Source: Caecitellus pseudoparvulus
Taxonomy: Eukaryota > Bigyra: Bicosoecida
NCBI GenBank assembly: GCA_965644315.1
Contig: CBFFRQ010000020.1
Span: forward strand, 186,001-250,000
Length of the DNA stretch: 64,000 nucleotides
Direction of reading: 5' to 3'
Under the pieces are notes generated by a model. It searched no databases. It was given only the letters and a program-made list of their open reading frames with translations, and had not been told where the DNA came from. Every line of letters begins with the position of its first letter. The first letter of the stretch is position 1. Position numbers and translations under genes: made by a program. Of the stretch, positions 1-12,583 are shown in pieces.

Positions 1-3000
1 CATCAACGTCCATGAAGGCCCCTGGAAAGAAACTGGTTCTACTTGATATTCGGCACAAAGTGCGCGCCGAGTACTGAACGGGTTGCTCGCTAACATCAAG
101 GCTGCCAGGGGCAAGGTGGATAGAGCCAATCTGCAAAGGGTCTGAGGAACTGCTTGTCGCGACCACACTGACACTGCCAGCAGTCAGCCCCCCAGTTGAC
201 GCAGGCCCGGCGGCCGCGCGGATGTTCGACCATGCCTCACCGGCGCCGCTGCTCACTGTGTGCGCTGATGCTGACACGAGAACTGGGGTGGCGCTTCCTC
301 CATACCCACCTGTGCTTGTTATTGCGACGTTGAATCCCAGAACGGAAAACTGGCCGAGACCCGAAAGAGTAGCGTCATCACTCACAGAGAGGGTCACGTC
401 GTCATCGAGGGTCAGGCTTGCTGCTGCAGTTTCCATGATTATTTTCCCTCGTGCACCCGCGCCTGCGCCTTCTCCTGCATACAATGTGACTATTCCTCCA
501 CCCCCGCTGACGCCATCACCGCCAAACAACGACACCTTGCCTCCGGCACCAGTTGACGAACCTGTGCCTCCAAGCAGACTCAAACTACCCCCTGCGGCAG
601 TTTGGCTGTCTCCAGCTTCCAGCAACACATGCCCGCCAACGCCTAGTCCTGAAGCTTGACCTCCCGTGATTTCACTCAGACTTGGTGTGCTGCCGCTTCC
701 ACCGGAGAACAGAATACTGCCTCGTGCAGCCCCACTCGCTGCAGAACTGCTGGTTCCCAGCGCAACATTGCCACTGGCGCCAGAGACGCTGGAGCCCCCA
801 GAAAACAAGATGGAGCCAGTTGAACCTGCAACCCCACCAGTCGATGCCACGCTGATGGTTCCCGAGCCTGTACCCCCACTTCCGCTCTCAACCACTACAA
901 GCCCACCGTTCCCGGAGTCTGAATCGCCAGCAGTAATGGCTACTGCACCTGCATGATTTGCCGGGCCTGCTCCTGCCCCGCAGCTACCAGATGCTACCTC
1001 AACGGGCCCACCTTGGAAGCTGCCTGCGGCGTCTCCTCCACGTGCAGCTATGCTGCTGCTCGTTGACACACTTGAACCAGTGCGTACGCTCAGTGAGCCT
1101 GCTTGGTGCCCATTGGCAGAGGAGAATTCCAGGAGTCCAGAGGGTCCTGCACTCGCTGGTGCGGTGCGAAGAAGAATATCTCCACTTGCAGCAGCCACAG
1201 TGTTGTTTGCTGAAGTGAACAAAACTGCTCCACTGGCGTCGGATGAGGATAGACCAGACCGCACTTCGACGTTTCCTCCTTGTGAAGCACCTGCACTGCC
1301 AGCAAGTAGCATTGCGTTCCCCCCTGCTCCTGCACCTGTACCCGCGGCCGCCGACAAGCCACCGGCAGTTCCAGATGCCGCCCCACCTGCTTGTAGCCGA
1401 ATATGGCCAGCAGTAGGGGTGCCTGTTGCGGCACCGACTGAAGCGATTAAGCTTCCTGCTTCACTGGAGGTGCCTGCTTCTCCTACAATGACAGAAACGG
1501 ATCCGCTGCTACCGCTAGTTGCAGCAGCTGTTGAGAGCAAAATACTGCCACTGCCATCGTCAGAGGAGCCGGAAACTATAGACACCGAGCCGGATGCTCC
1601 GGTGGAAGCTCCGGACTCGAACAGAACATGCCCGCCAGTTCCTCCAGCTGCACCGGCCAGAACACTCACATGGCCTGCAGTAGGCAGCTCTGGCGGGCGA
1701 ATGAGCAAGTCTCCGGCGGCAGGACGACTACCAGTCCTGAGTACGACGTCACCCGCACCCCCCGCCGTTGATGAGCCTGTACTAAGGATAAGGTGGCCAC
1801 TGCTGCGAGCATCCTGAGAACCAGTTATGAGCGAAAGGGCTCCAGATGGGCCGCTATTCCCCACGCCAGATGCTTCAGCCGTGGACAACAGCAGTTTCGC
1901 ACCAGTGTAAGGGGCGCCAGGGGAACTGACAGATCTGCCCGTGACAATCTGCACACCACCCCCGTCACCAGTGCCTTCTCCAGCAAACAGCTCAAGATCC
2001 CCCCCTGCAAACCACGGTGCAGCGTCTGTTTCTGCACTTCCAGCACGAAGCACGACTGAACCTCCACCTGCATCAAGCCCAGAAGTACCAGCAAGCACGC
2101 TGATCGATCCAGCTCGCCCAACGTCATGCAAAGCAACGGACGCAGCCCCTGTTGACAAAAGGATGTGCCCACTGCTGTGGCTCGACGTCCCAGTTGCATG
2201 TCCTGTCGCGGCACCATCCCCTGTTTGTAGGTAAATGGCACCTGTAGCACCACCAAGAGCCCCCGAGGTTGCTGCAGTAGACAGGAAAATGCTCCCAGAC
2301 TTTAAATTGCTTGCCCTGTCATCGGTGGCGCCACTTGACACAGTGATACCTCCTCCACTGCCACCAGCAAGCGTTGAAGACCCTGCTGACACATGAACGC
2401 TTCCTCCTGTCGAAGCAGCACTGGACCCTGCCAAGAACCGCACATCTCCTGCTTCACCTCCGTCCCCTGAAAAGATTTGCAGGAGCCCACTTGAGGTGTC
2501 TGCATCAGAAGTTCCCAGAAGTGATTCTCCGCTTACGTCAGACCCACCCCCAGATTGTGCGGCAACGCTTCCACCTGCTCCGCTTTCAATGACCAGAGCG
2601 GCACCGGTGCCGGAGGCAGAAAGGGACCCCCCAAGCACAGAAATGGAGCCACCTCCTGCAGCTGTGGCAACCCCAACAGATAAAAGAACTGATCCAGAAG
2701 ATGAGCCGGCGCCTGAACTTGCAGAGCCTGTGACCACATCAACCACGCCACTGTTGCTTGATGCATGAGCTCCAGAAGAAAGGAGAATTGACCCAGACCC
2801 ATTGGGATCACTTGAAGAAAGCAGTGAAACGGAGCCACCCCCCAGGGAAGAACCAGTTCCACTTCCAGATTGTAGTAAGAGCGAGCCCCCCAGCTCACTG
2901 CCTGCTGTGCCGCTTGCACTGCCAGAAATAACTGAGACGTGACCCCCCAATCCAGATGAAAGCGGGGCCACTACGTTTGGTCCACCAGTCCCCGCGGACA

Positions 3001-3449
3001 GGGAAATATGCCCACCGACAGAGTCGGTGCCCCCTTGACCACCTGAAATGACCACTTTCCCTGTGACGCCCTCTGCAGCGGCTCCAGCCGTCAAATCCAC
3101 TGATCCACCAGGCGCGCCGGCCATTGCCATGAGTACCAAAGACCCAGAACTTGCCGATGTCACACTTCCAGACGAAAATTTGACACCACCTGTAACGGGG
3201 GCGTCTGGGGATGACATCAAAATGCTTCCGGAGCTCCCAGTTGGAGCCAAACCAGAAGCAATACGGACGTCCCCGGATACAGAGGCGCTATCTCCGGAGC
3301 GAGCACTTGCATGCCCTGCCAAAACGCCTGAGCCCGCACCAAACTCCACACTACCAGTTGAAGCACCAGAGCCGGACACAAAAGCAACGTTGCCTCCATT
3401 GGATCCAGCACCATCTGACGATCCGACCAAGACAGACATCGACCCACTT
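1..3449 (-). other. Heterogeneous SG-repeat region downstream of the array
   Basis: About 1,150 residues of in-frame diverged repeats (for example GASGNVALGTSSSAASGAAR and TAAGGSLSLLGGTGSSTGAG), with a short Asp-rich patch, LTLDDDVTLSVSDD, at about 361-420. The last 80 or so residues before the left edge lose the repeat pattern (GEAWSNIRAAAG, DPLQIGSIHLAPGSLDVSEQ, CRISSRTSFFPGAFMDVD) and contain the region's only obvious Trp and aromatic cluster. Confidence 0.8.
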
Positions 3450-6400
3450 TCGCCCGATGTCGACCCGCCCGACGCCAGTGTCACGGCCCCGCTGCTGCCC
3501 GACTGTGTCGTGCCAGTGCTCAGCACCAGCGACCCCGACACGCCCGTGCCCACAGCGTTGGCACTGCGCACCACCACTGCACCAGTGCTGGACACCGCAC
3601 CACTCCCGCTCACCACACTCACCACACCGCCCACACTGCCACCAGCAGTGCTGGCGCCAGCTGACACGTACAGGTGCCCGCCGTCGCCCTGGTCAGTGGC
3701 GCCCACAGTCATGGACATGCTGCCGGCGACCCCCGATGTGGCGGCCCCCGTGGCCATGTGCAGGTACCCGGCGTCGCCCGTGAGCGCGGTGCCAGTGCTC
3801 AGCACCATGGCGCCGCTGTCGCCCGATGTCGACCCGCCCGACGCCAGTGTGACGGCCCCGCTGCTGCCCGACTGTGTCGTGCCAGTGCTCAGCACCAGCG
3901 ACCCCGACACACCCGTGCCCACAGCGTTGGCACTGCGCACCACCACTGCACCAGTGCTGGACACCGCACCACTCCCGCTCACCACACTCACCACACCGCC
4001 CACACTGCCACCAGCAGTGCTGGCGCCAGCTGACACGTACACGTGCCCGCCGTCGCCCTGGTCAGTGGCGCCCACAGTCATGGACATGCTGCCGGCGACC
4101 CCCGATGTGGCGGCCCCCGTGGCCATGTGCAGGTACCCGGCGTCGCCCGTGAGCGCGGTGCCAGTGGTCAGCACCATGGCGCCGCTGTCGCCCGTTGTCG
4201 ACCCGCCCGACGCCAGTGTCACGGCCCCGCTGCTGCCCGACTGTGTCGTGCCAGTGCTCAGCACCAGCGACCCCGACACGCCCGTGCCCACAGCGTTGGC
4301 ACTGCGCACCACCACTGCACCAGTGCTGGACACCGCACCACTCCCGCTCACCACACTCACCACACCCCCCACACTGCCACCAGCAGTGCTGGCGCCAGCT
4401 GACACGTACACGTGCCCGCCGTCGCCCTGGTCAGTGGCGCCCACAGTCATGGACATGCTGCCGGCGGCCCCCGATGTGGCGTCCCCTGTTGCCAAAATGA
4501 GGCCACCAGCTGGCCCATCAGTTGAAAGTCCAGACGAAACCACAACACTTCCAGACGACTCTTCAGATGCACCAGAGCCAATGTACAGAGTCCCAGAGCC
4601 GCTTCCACCCCTTGCGACTCCGGAGAACACCCGCAACGCACCCGTTGAGCTTAACGAATCTCCGGATCCGATACTCAGCAAGCCAGACCCTAAGGTTGCG
4701 GATGCACCCGACGCCAGTGTCACGGCCCCGCTGCTGCCCGACTGTGTCGTGCCAGTGCTCAGCACCAGCGACCCCGACACACCCGTGCCCACAGCGTTGG
4801 CACTGCGCACCACCACTGCACCAGTGCTGGACACCGCACCACTCCCGCTCACCACACTCACCACACCCCCCACACTGCCACCAGCAGTGCTGGCGCCAGC
4901 TGACACGTACAGGTGCCCGCCGTCGCCCTGGTCAGTGCCGCCCACAGTCATGGACATGCTGCCGGCGACCCCCGATGTGGCGGCCCCCGTGGCCATGTGC
5001 AGGTACCCGGCGTCGCCCGTGAGCGCGGTGCCAGTGCTCAGCACCATGGCGCCGCTGTCGCCCGATGTCGACCCGCCCGACGCCAGTGTGACGGCCCCGC
5101 TGCTGCCCGACTGTGTCGTGCCAGTGCTCAGCACCATGGCGCCTGACGCCAGCAATGGAGTGTGGCCCGACGCCAGTGTCACGGCCCCGCTGCTGCCCGA
5201 CTGTGTCGTGCCAGTGCTCAGCACCAGCGACCCCGACACACCCGTGCCCACAGCGTTGGCACTGCGCACCACCACTGCACCAGTGCTGGACACCGCACCA
5301 CTCCCGCTCACCACACTCACCACACCCCCCACACTGCCACCAGCAGTGCTGGCGCCAGCTGACACGTACAGGTGCCCGCCGTCGCCCTGGTCAGTGGCGC
5401 CCACAGTCATGGACATGCTGCCGGCGACCCCCGATGTGGCGGCCCCCGTGGCCATGTGCAGGTACCCGGCGTCGCCCGTGAGCGCGGTGCCAGTGCTCAG
5501 CACCATGGCGCCGCTGTCGCCCGATGTCGACCCGCCCGACGCCAGTGTCACGGCCCCGCTGCTGCCCGACTGTGTCGTGCCAGTGCTCAGCACCAGCGAC
5601 CCCGACACACCCGTGCCCACAGCGTTGGCACTGCGCACCACCACTGCACCAGTGCTGGACACCGCACCACTCCCGCTCACCACACTCACCACACCCCCCA
5701 CACTGCCACCAGCAGTGCTGGCGCCAGCTGACACGTACAGGTGCCCGCCGTCGCCCTGGTCAGTGCCGCCCACAGTCATGGACATGCTGCCGGCGGCCCC
5801 CGATGTGGCGGCCCCCGTGGCCATGTGCAGGTACCCGGCGTCGCCCGTGAGCGCGGTGCCAGTGCTCAGCACCATGGCGCCGCTGTCGCCCGATGTCGAC
5901 CCGCCCGACGCCAGTGTCACGGCCCCGCTGCTGCCCGACTGTGTCGTGCCAGTGCTCAGCACCATGGCGCCTGACGCCAGCAATGGAGTGTGGCCCGACG
6001 CCAGTGTCACGGCCCCGCTGCTGCCCGACTGTGTCGTGCCAGTGCTCAGCACCAGCGACCCCGACACACCCGTGCCCACAGCGTTGGCACTGCGCACCAC
6101 CACTGCACCAGTGCTGGACACCGCACCACTCCCGCTCACCACACTCACCACACCGCCCACACTGCCACCAGCAGTGCTGGCGCCAGCTGACACGTACAGG
6201 TGCCCGCCGTCGCCCTGGTCAGTGCCGCCCACAGTCATGGACATGCTGCCGGCGACCCCCGATGTGGCGGCCCCCGTGGCCATGTGCAGGTACCCGGCGT
6301 CGCCCGTGAGCGCGGTGCCAGTGCTCAGCACCATGGCGCCGCTGTCGCCCGATGTCGACCCGCCCGACGCCAGTGTGACGGCCCCGCTGCTGCCCGACTG

Positions 6401-9400
6401 TGTCGTGCCAGTGCTCAGCACCATGGCGCCTGACGCCAGCAATGGAGTGTGGCCCGACGCCAGTGTGACGGCCCCGCTGCTGCCCGACTGTGTCGTGCCA
6501 GTGCTCAGCACCAGCGACCCCGACACGCCCGTGCCCACAGCGTTGGCACTGCGCACCACCACTGCACCAGTGCTGGACACCGCACCACTCCCGCTCACCA
6601 CACTCACCACACCGCCCACACTGCCACCAGCAGTGCTGGCGCCAGCTGACACGTACACGTGCCCGCCGTCGCCCTGGTCAGTGCCGCCCACAGTCATGGA
6701 CATGCTGCCGGCGACCCCCGATGTGGCGGCCCCCGTGGCCATGTGCAGGTACCCGGCGTCGCCCGTGAGCGCGGTGCCAGTGCTCAGCACCATGGCGCCG
6801 CTGTCGCCCGATGTCGACCCGCCCGACGCCAGTGTCACGGCCCCGCTGCTGCCCGACTGTGTCGTGCCAGTGCTCAGCACCATGGCGCCGCTGTCGCCCG
6901 TTGTCGACCCGCCCGACGCCAGTGTCACGGCCCCGCTGCTGCCCGACTGTGTCGTGCCAGTGCTCAGCACCAGCGACCCCGACACACCCGTGCCCACAGC
7001 GTTGGCACTGCGCACCACCACTGCACCAGTGCTGGACACCGCACCACTCCCGCTCACCACACTCACCACACCCCCCACACTGCCACCAGCAGTGCTGGCG
7101 CCAGCTGACACGTACACGTGCCCGCCGTCGCCCTGGTCAGTGCCGCCCACAGTCATGGACATGCTGCCGGCGACCCCCGATGTGGCGGCCCCCGTGGCCA
7201 TGTGCAGGTACCCGGCGTCGCCCGTGAGCGCGGTGCCAGTGCTCAGCACCATGGCGCCGCTGTCGCCCGATGTCGACCCGCCCGACGCCAGTGTCACGGC
7301 CCCGCTGCTGCCCGACTGTGTCGTGCCAGTGCTCAGCACCAGCGACCCCGACACACCCGTGCCCACAGCGTTGGCACTGCGCACCACCACTGCACCAGTG
7401 CTGGACACCGCACCACTCCCGCTCACCACACTCACCACACCGCCCACACTGCCACCAGCAGTGCTGGCGCCAGCTGACACGTACACGTGCCCGCCGTCGC
7501 CCTGGTCAGTGCCGCCCACAGTCATGGACATGCTGCCGGCGGCCCCCGATGTGGCGGCCCCCGTGGCCATGTGCAGGTACCCGGCGTCGCCCGTGAGCGC
7601 GGTGCCAGTGGTCAGCACCATGGCGCCACTGTCGCCCGATGTCGACCCGCCCGACGCCAGTGTCACGGCCCCGCTGCTGCCCGACTGTGTCGTGCCAGTG
7701 CTCAGCACCATGGCGCCGCTGTCGCCCGATGTCGACCCGCCCGACGCCAGTGTCACGGCCCCGCTGCTGCCCGACTGTGTCGTGCCAGTGCTCAGCACCA
7801 GCGACCCCGACACGCCCGTGCCCACAGCGTTGGCACTGCGCACCACCACTGCACCAGTGCTGGACACCGCACCACTCCCGCTCACCACACTCACCACACC
7901 CCCCACACTGCCACCAGCAGTGCTGGCGCCAGCTGACACGTACAGGTGCCCGCCGTCGCCCTGGTCAGTGCCGCCCACAGTCATGGACATGCTGCCGGCG
8001 ACCCCCGATGTGGCGGCCCCCGTGGCCATGTGCAGGTACCCGGCGTCGCCCGTGAGCGCGGTGCCAGTGCTCAGCACCATGGCGCCGCTGTCGCCCGATG
8101 TCGACCCGCCCGACGCCAGTGTCACGGCCCCGCTGCTGCCCGACTGTGTCGTGCCAGTGCTCAGCACCATGGCGCCGCTGTCGCCCGATGTCGACCCGCC
8201 CGACGCCAGTGTCACGGCCCCGCTGCTGCCCGACTGTGTCGTGCCAGTGCTCAGCACCAGCGACCCCGACACGCCCGTGCCCACAGCGTTGGCACTGCGC
8301 ACCACCACTGCACCAGTGCTGGACACCGCACCACTCCCGCTCACCACACTCACCACACCCCCCACACTGCCACCAGCAGTGCTGGCGCCAGCTGACACGT
8401 ACACGTGCCCGCCGTCGCCCTGGTCAGTGCCGCCCACAGTCATGGACATGCTGCCGGCGACCCCCGATGTGGCGGCCCCCGTGGCCATGTGCAGGTACCC
8501 GGCGTCGCCCGTGAGCGCGGTGCCAGTGCTCAGCACCATGGCGCCGCTGTCGCCCGATGTCGACCCGCCCGACGCCAGTGTCACGGCCCCGCTGCTGCCC
8601 GACTGTGTCGTGCCAGTGCTCAGCACCAGCGACCCCGACACACCCGTGCCCACAGCGTTGGCACTGCGCACCACCACTGCACCAGTGCTGGACACCGCAC
8701 CACTCCCGCTCACCACACTCACCACACCCCCGACACTGCCACCAGCAGTGCTGGCGCCAGCTGACACGTACACGTGCCCGCCGTCGCCCTGGTCAGTGCC
8801 GCCCACAGTCATGGACATGCTGCCGGCGACCCCCGATGTGGCGGCCCCCGTGGCCATGTGCAGGTACCCGGCGTCGCCCGTGAGCGCGGTGCCAGTGCTC
8901 AGCACCATGGCGCCACTGTCGCCCGATGTCGACCCGCCCGACGCCAGTGTCACGGCCCCGCTGCTGCCCGACTGTGTCGTGCCAGTGCTCAGCACCATGG
9001 CGCCGCTGTCGCCCGATGTCGACCCGCCCGACGCCAGTGTCACGGCCCCGCTGCTGCCCGACTGTGTCGTGCCAGTGCTCAGCACCAGCGACCCCGACAC
9101 ACCCGTGCCCACAGCGTTGGCACTGCGCACCACCACTGCACCAGTGCTGGACACCGCACCACTCCCGCTCACCACACTCACCACACCGCCCACACTGCCA
9201 CCAGCAGTGCTGGCGCCAGCTGACACGTACACGTGCCCGCCGTCGCCCTGGTCAGTGCCGCCCACAGTCATGGACATGCTGCCGGCGACCCCCGATGTGG
9301 CGGCCCCCGTGGCCATGTGCAGGTACCCGGCGTCGCCCGTGAGCGCGGTGCCAGTGCTCAGCACCATGGCGCCGCTGTCGCCCGATGTCGACCCGCCCGA

Positions 9401-12400
9401 CGCCAGTGTCACGGCCCCGCTGCTGCCCGACTGTGTCGTGCCAGTGCTCAGCACCATGGCGCCGCTGTCGCCCGATGTCGACCCGCCCGACGCCAGTGTC
9501 ACGGCCCCGCTGCTGCCCGACTGTGTCGTGCCAGTGCTCAGCACCAGCGACCCCGACACACCCGTGCCCACAGCGTTGGCACTGCGCACCACCACTGCAC
9601 CAGTGCTGGACACCGCACCACTCCCGCTCACCACACTCACCACACCCCCCACACTGCCACCAGCAGTGCTGGCGCCAGCTGACACGTACAGGTGCCCGCC
9701 GTCGCCCTGGTCAGTGCCGCCCACAGTCATGGACATGCTGCCGGCGGCCCCCGATGTGGCGGCCCCCGTGGCCATGTGCAGGTACCCGGCGTCGCCCGTG
9801 AGCGCGGTGCCAGTGCTCAGCACCATGGCGCCGCTGTCGCCCGATGTCGACCCGCCCGACGCCAGTGTGACGGCCCCGCTGCTGCCCGACTGTGTCGTGC
9901 CAGTGCTCAGCACCATGGCGCCTGACGCCAGCAATGGAGTGTGGCCCGACGCCAGTGTGACGGCCCCGCTGCTGCCCGACTGTGTCGTGCCAGTGCTCAG
10001 CACCAGCGACCCCGACACGCCCGTGCCCACAGCGTTGGCACTGCGCACCACCACTGCACCAGTGCTGGACACCGCACCACTCCCGCTCACCACACTCACC
10101 ACACCCCCCACACTGCCACCAGCAGTGCTGGCGCCAGCTGACACGTACAGGTGCCCGCCGTCGCCCTGGTCAGTGCCGCCCACAGTCATGGACATGCTGC
10201 CGGCGGCCCCCGATGTGGCGGCCCCCGTGGCCATGTGCAGGTACCCGGCGTCGCCCGTGAGCGCGGTGCCAGTGCTCAGCACCATGGCGCCGCTGTCGCC
10301 CGATGTCGACCCGCCCGACGCCAGTGTGACGGCCCCGCTGCTGCCCGACTGTGTCGTGCCAGTGCTCAGCACCATGGCGCCGCTGTCGCCCGATGTCGAC
10401 CCGCCCGACGCCAGTGTCACGGCCCCGCTGCTGCCCGACTGTGTCGTGCCAGTGCTCAGCACCAGCGACCCCGACACGCCCGTGCCCACAGCGTTGGCAC
10501 TGCGCACCACCACTGCACCAGTGCTGGACACCGCACCACTCCCGCTCACCACACTCACCACACCCCCCACACTGCCACCAGCAGTGCTGGCGCCAGCTGA
10601 CACGTACAGGTGCCCGCCGTCGCCCTGGTCAGTGCCGCCCACAGTCATGGACATGCTGCCGGCGGCCCCCGATGTGGCGGCCCCCGTGGCCATGTGCAGG
10701 TACCCGGCGTCGCCCGTGAGCGCGGTGCCAGTGCTCAGCACCATGGCGCCGCTGTCGCCCGATGTCGACCCGCCCGACGCCAGTGTGACGGCCCCGCTGC
10801 TGCCCGACTGTGTCGTGCCAGTGCTCAGCACCATGGCGCCGCTGTCGCCCGATGTCGACCCGCCCGACGCCAGTGTCACGGCCCCGCTGCTGCCCGACTG
10901 TGTCGTGCCAGTGCTCAGCACCAGCGACCCCGATACACCCGTGCCCACAGCGTTGGCACTGCGCACCACCACTGCACCAGTGCTGGACACCGCACCACTC
11001 CCGCTCACCACACTCACCACACCGCCCACACTGCCACCAGCAGTGCTGGCGCCAGCTGACACGTACAGGTGCCCGCCGTCGCCCTGGTCAGTGCCGCCCA
11101 CAGTCATGGACATGCTGCCGGCGACCCCCGATGTGGCGGCCCCCGTGGCCATGTGCAGGTACCCGGCGTCGCCCGTGAGCGCGGTGCCAGTGCTCAGCAC
11201 CATGGCGCCGCTGTCGCCCGATGTCGACCCGCCCGACGCCAGTGTGACGGCCCCGCTGCTGCCCGACTGTGTCGTGCCAGTGCTCAGCACCAGCGACCCC
11301 GACACACCCGTGCCCACAGCGTTGGCACTGCGCACCACCACTGCACCAGTGCTGGACACCGCACCACTCCCGCTCACCACACTCACCACACCCCCCACAC
11401 TGCCACCAGCAGTGCTGGCGCCAGCTGACACGTACAGGTGCCCGCCGTCGCCCTGGTCAGTGCCGCCCACAGTCATGGACATGCTGCCGGCGGCCCCCGA
11501 TGTGGCGGCCCCCGTGGCCATGTGCAGGTACCCGGCGTCGCCCGTGAGCGCGGTGCCAGTGGTCAGCACCATGGCGCCGCTGTCGCCCGATGTCGACCCG
11601 CCCGACGCCAGTGTGACGGCCCCGCTGCTGCCCGACTGTGTCGTGCCAGTGCTCAGCACCATGGCGCCGCTGTCGCCCGATGTCGACCCGCCCGACGCCA
11701 GTGTGACGGCCCCGCTGCTGCCCGACTGTGTCGTGCCAGTGCTCAGCATCAGCGACCCCGACACGCCCGTGCCCACAGCGTTGGCACTGCGCACCACCAC
11801 TGCACCAGTGCTGGACACCGCACCACTCCCGCTCACCACACTCACCACACCCCCCACACTGCCACCAGCAGTGCTGGCGCCAGCTGACACGTACAGGTGC
11901 CCGCCGTCGCCCTGGTCAGTGCCGCCCACAGTCATGGACATGCTGCCGGCGACCCCCGATGTGGCGGCCCCCGTGGCCATGTGCAGGTACCCGGCGTCGC
12001 CCGTGAGCGCGGTGCCAGTGCTCAGCACCATGGCGCCGCTGTCGCCCGATGTCGACCCGCCCGACGCCAGTGTCACGGCCCCGCTGCTGCCCGACTGTGT
12101 CGTGCCAGTGCTCAGCACCATGGCGCCGCTGTCGCCCGATGTCGACCCGCCCGACGCCAGTGTGACGGCCCCGCTGCTGCCCGACTGTGTCGTGCCAGTG
12201 CTCAGCACCAGCGACCCCGACACGCCCGTGCCCACAGCGTTGGCACTGCGCACCACCACTGCACCAGTGCTGGACACCGCACCACTCCCGCTCACCACAC
12301 TCACCACACCCCCCACACTGCCACCAGCAGTGCTGGCGCCAGCTGACACGTACACGTGCCCGCCGTCGCCCTGGTCAGTGCCGCCCACAGTCATGGACAT

Positions 12401-12583
12401 GCTGCCGGCGGCCCCCGATGTGGCGGCCCCCGTGGCCATGTGCAGGTACCCGGCGTCGCCCGTGAGCGCGGTGCCAGTGCTCAGCACCATGGCGCCGCTG
12501 TCGCCCGATGTCGACCCGCCCGACGCCAGTGTGACGGCCCCGCTGCTGCCCGACTGTGTCGTGCCAGTGCTCAGCACCATGGC
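2..12583 (-). CDS. Continuation of the giant repeat protein, downstream part (partial, runs off the left edge)
   Basis: After the frame change at 12586/12602 the same repeat translation resumes. I read every codon of this frame from 3480 down to 2 and found no stop; the array part repeats stop-free units. It holds the last 21 array units (12.5-3.45 kb), a diverged island at 4706-4482, then about 1,150 residues of heterogeneous SG repeats. At the left edge the Gly/Ser rhythm gives way to non-repetitive sequence containing SARTLCRISSRTSFFPGAF. This resembles in position and pattern the stretch before each S74 domain (RVLPSKFLSHIPVNIP). The C-terminus is outside the window. Confidence 0.8.
4482..4706 (-). 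repeat. Diverged repeat island interrupting the array near its downstream end
   Basis: These 225 bp replace part of a unit with in-frame, non-homogenised SG repeats (for example GALRVFSGVARGGSGSGTLY and SSGSVVVSSGLSTDGPAGG). The strand/turn rhythm is kept but the DNA is unlike the array. Array sequence resumes exactly on both sides. It looks like an older, unhomogenised repeat unit or an insertion that has escaped conversion. Confidence 0.85.
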
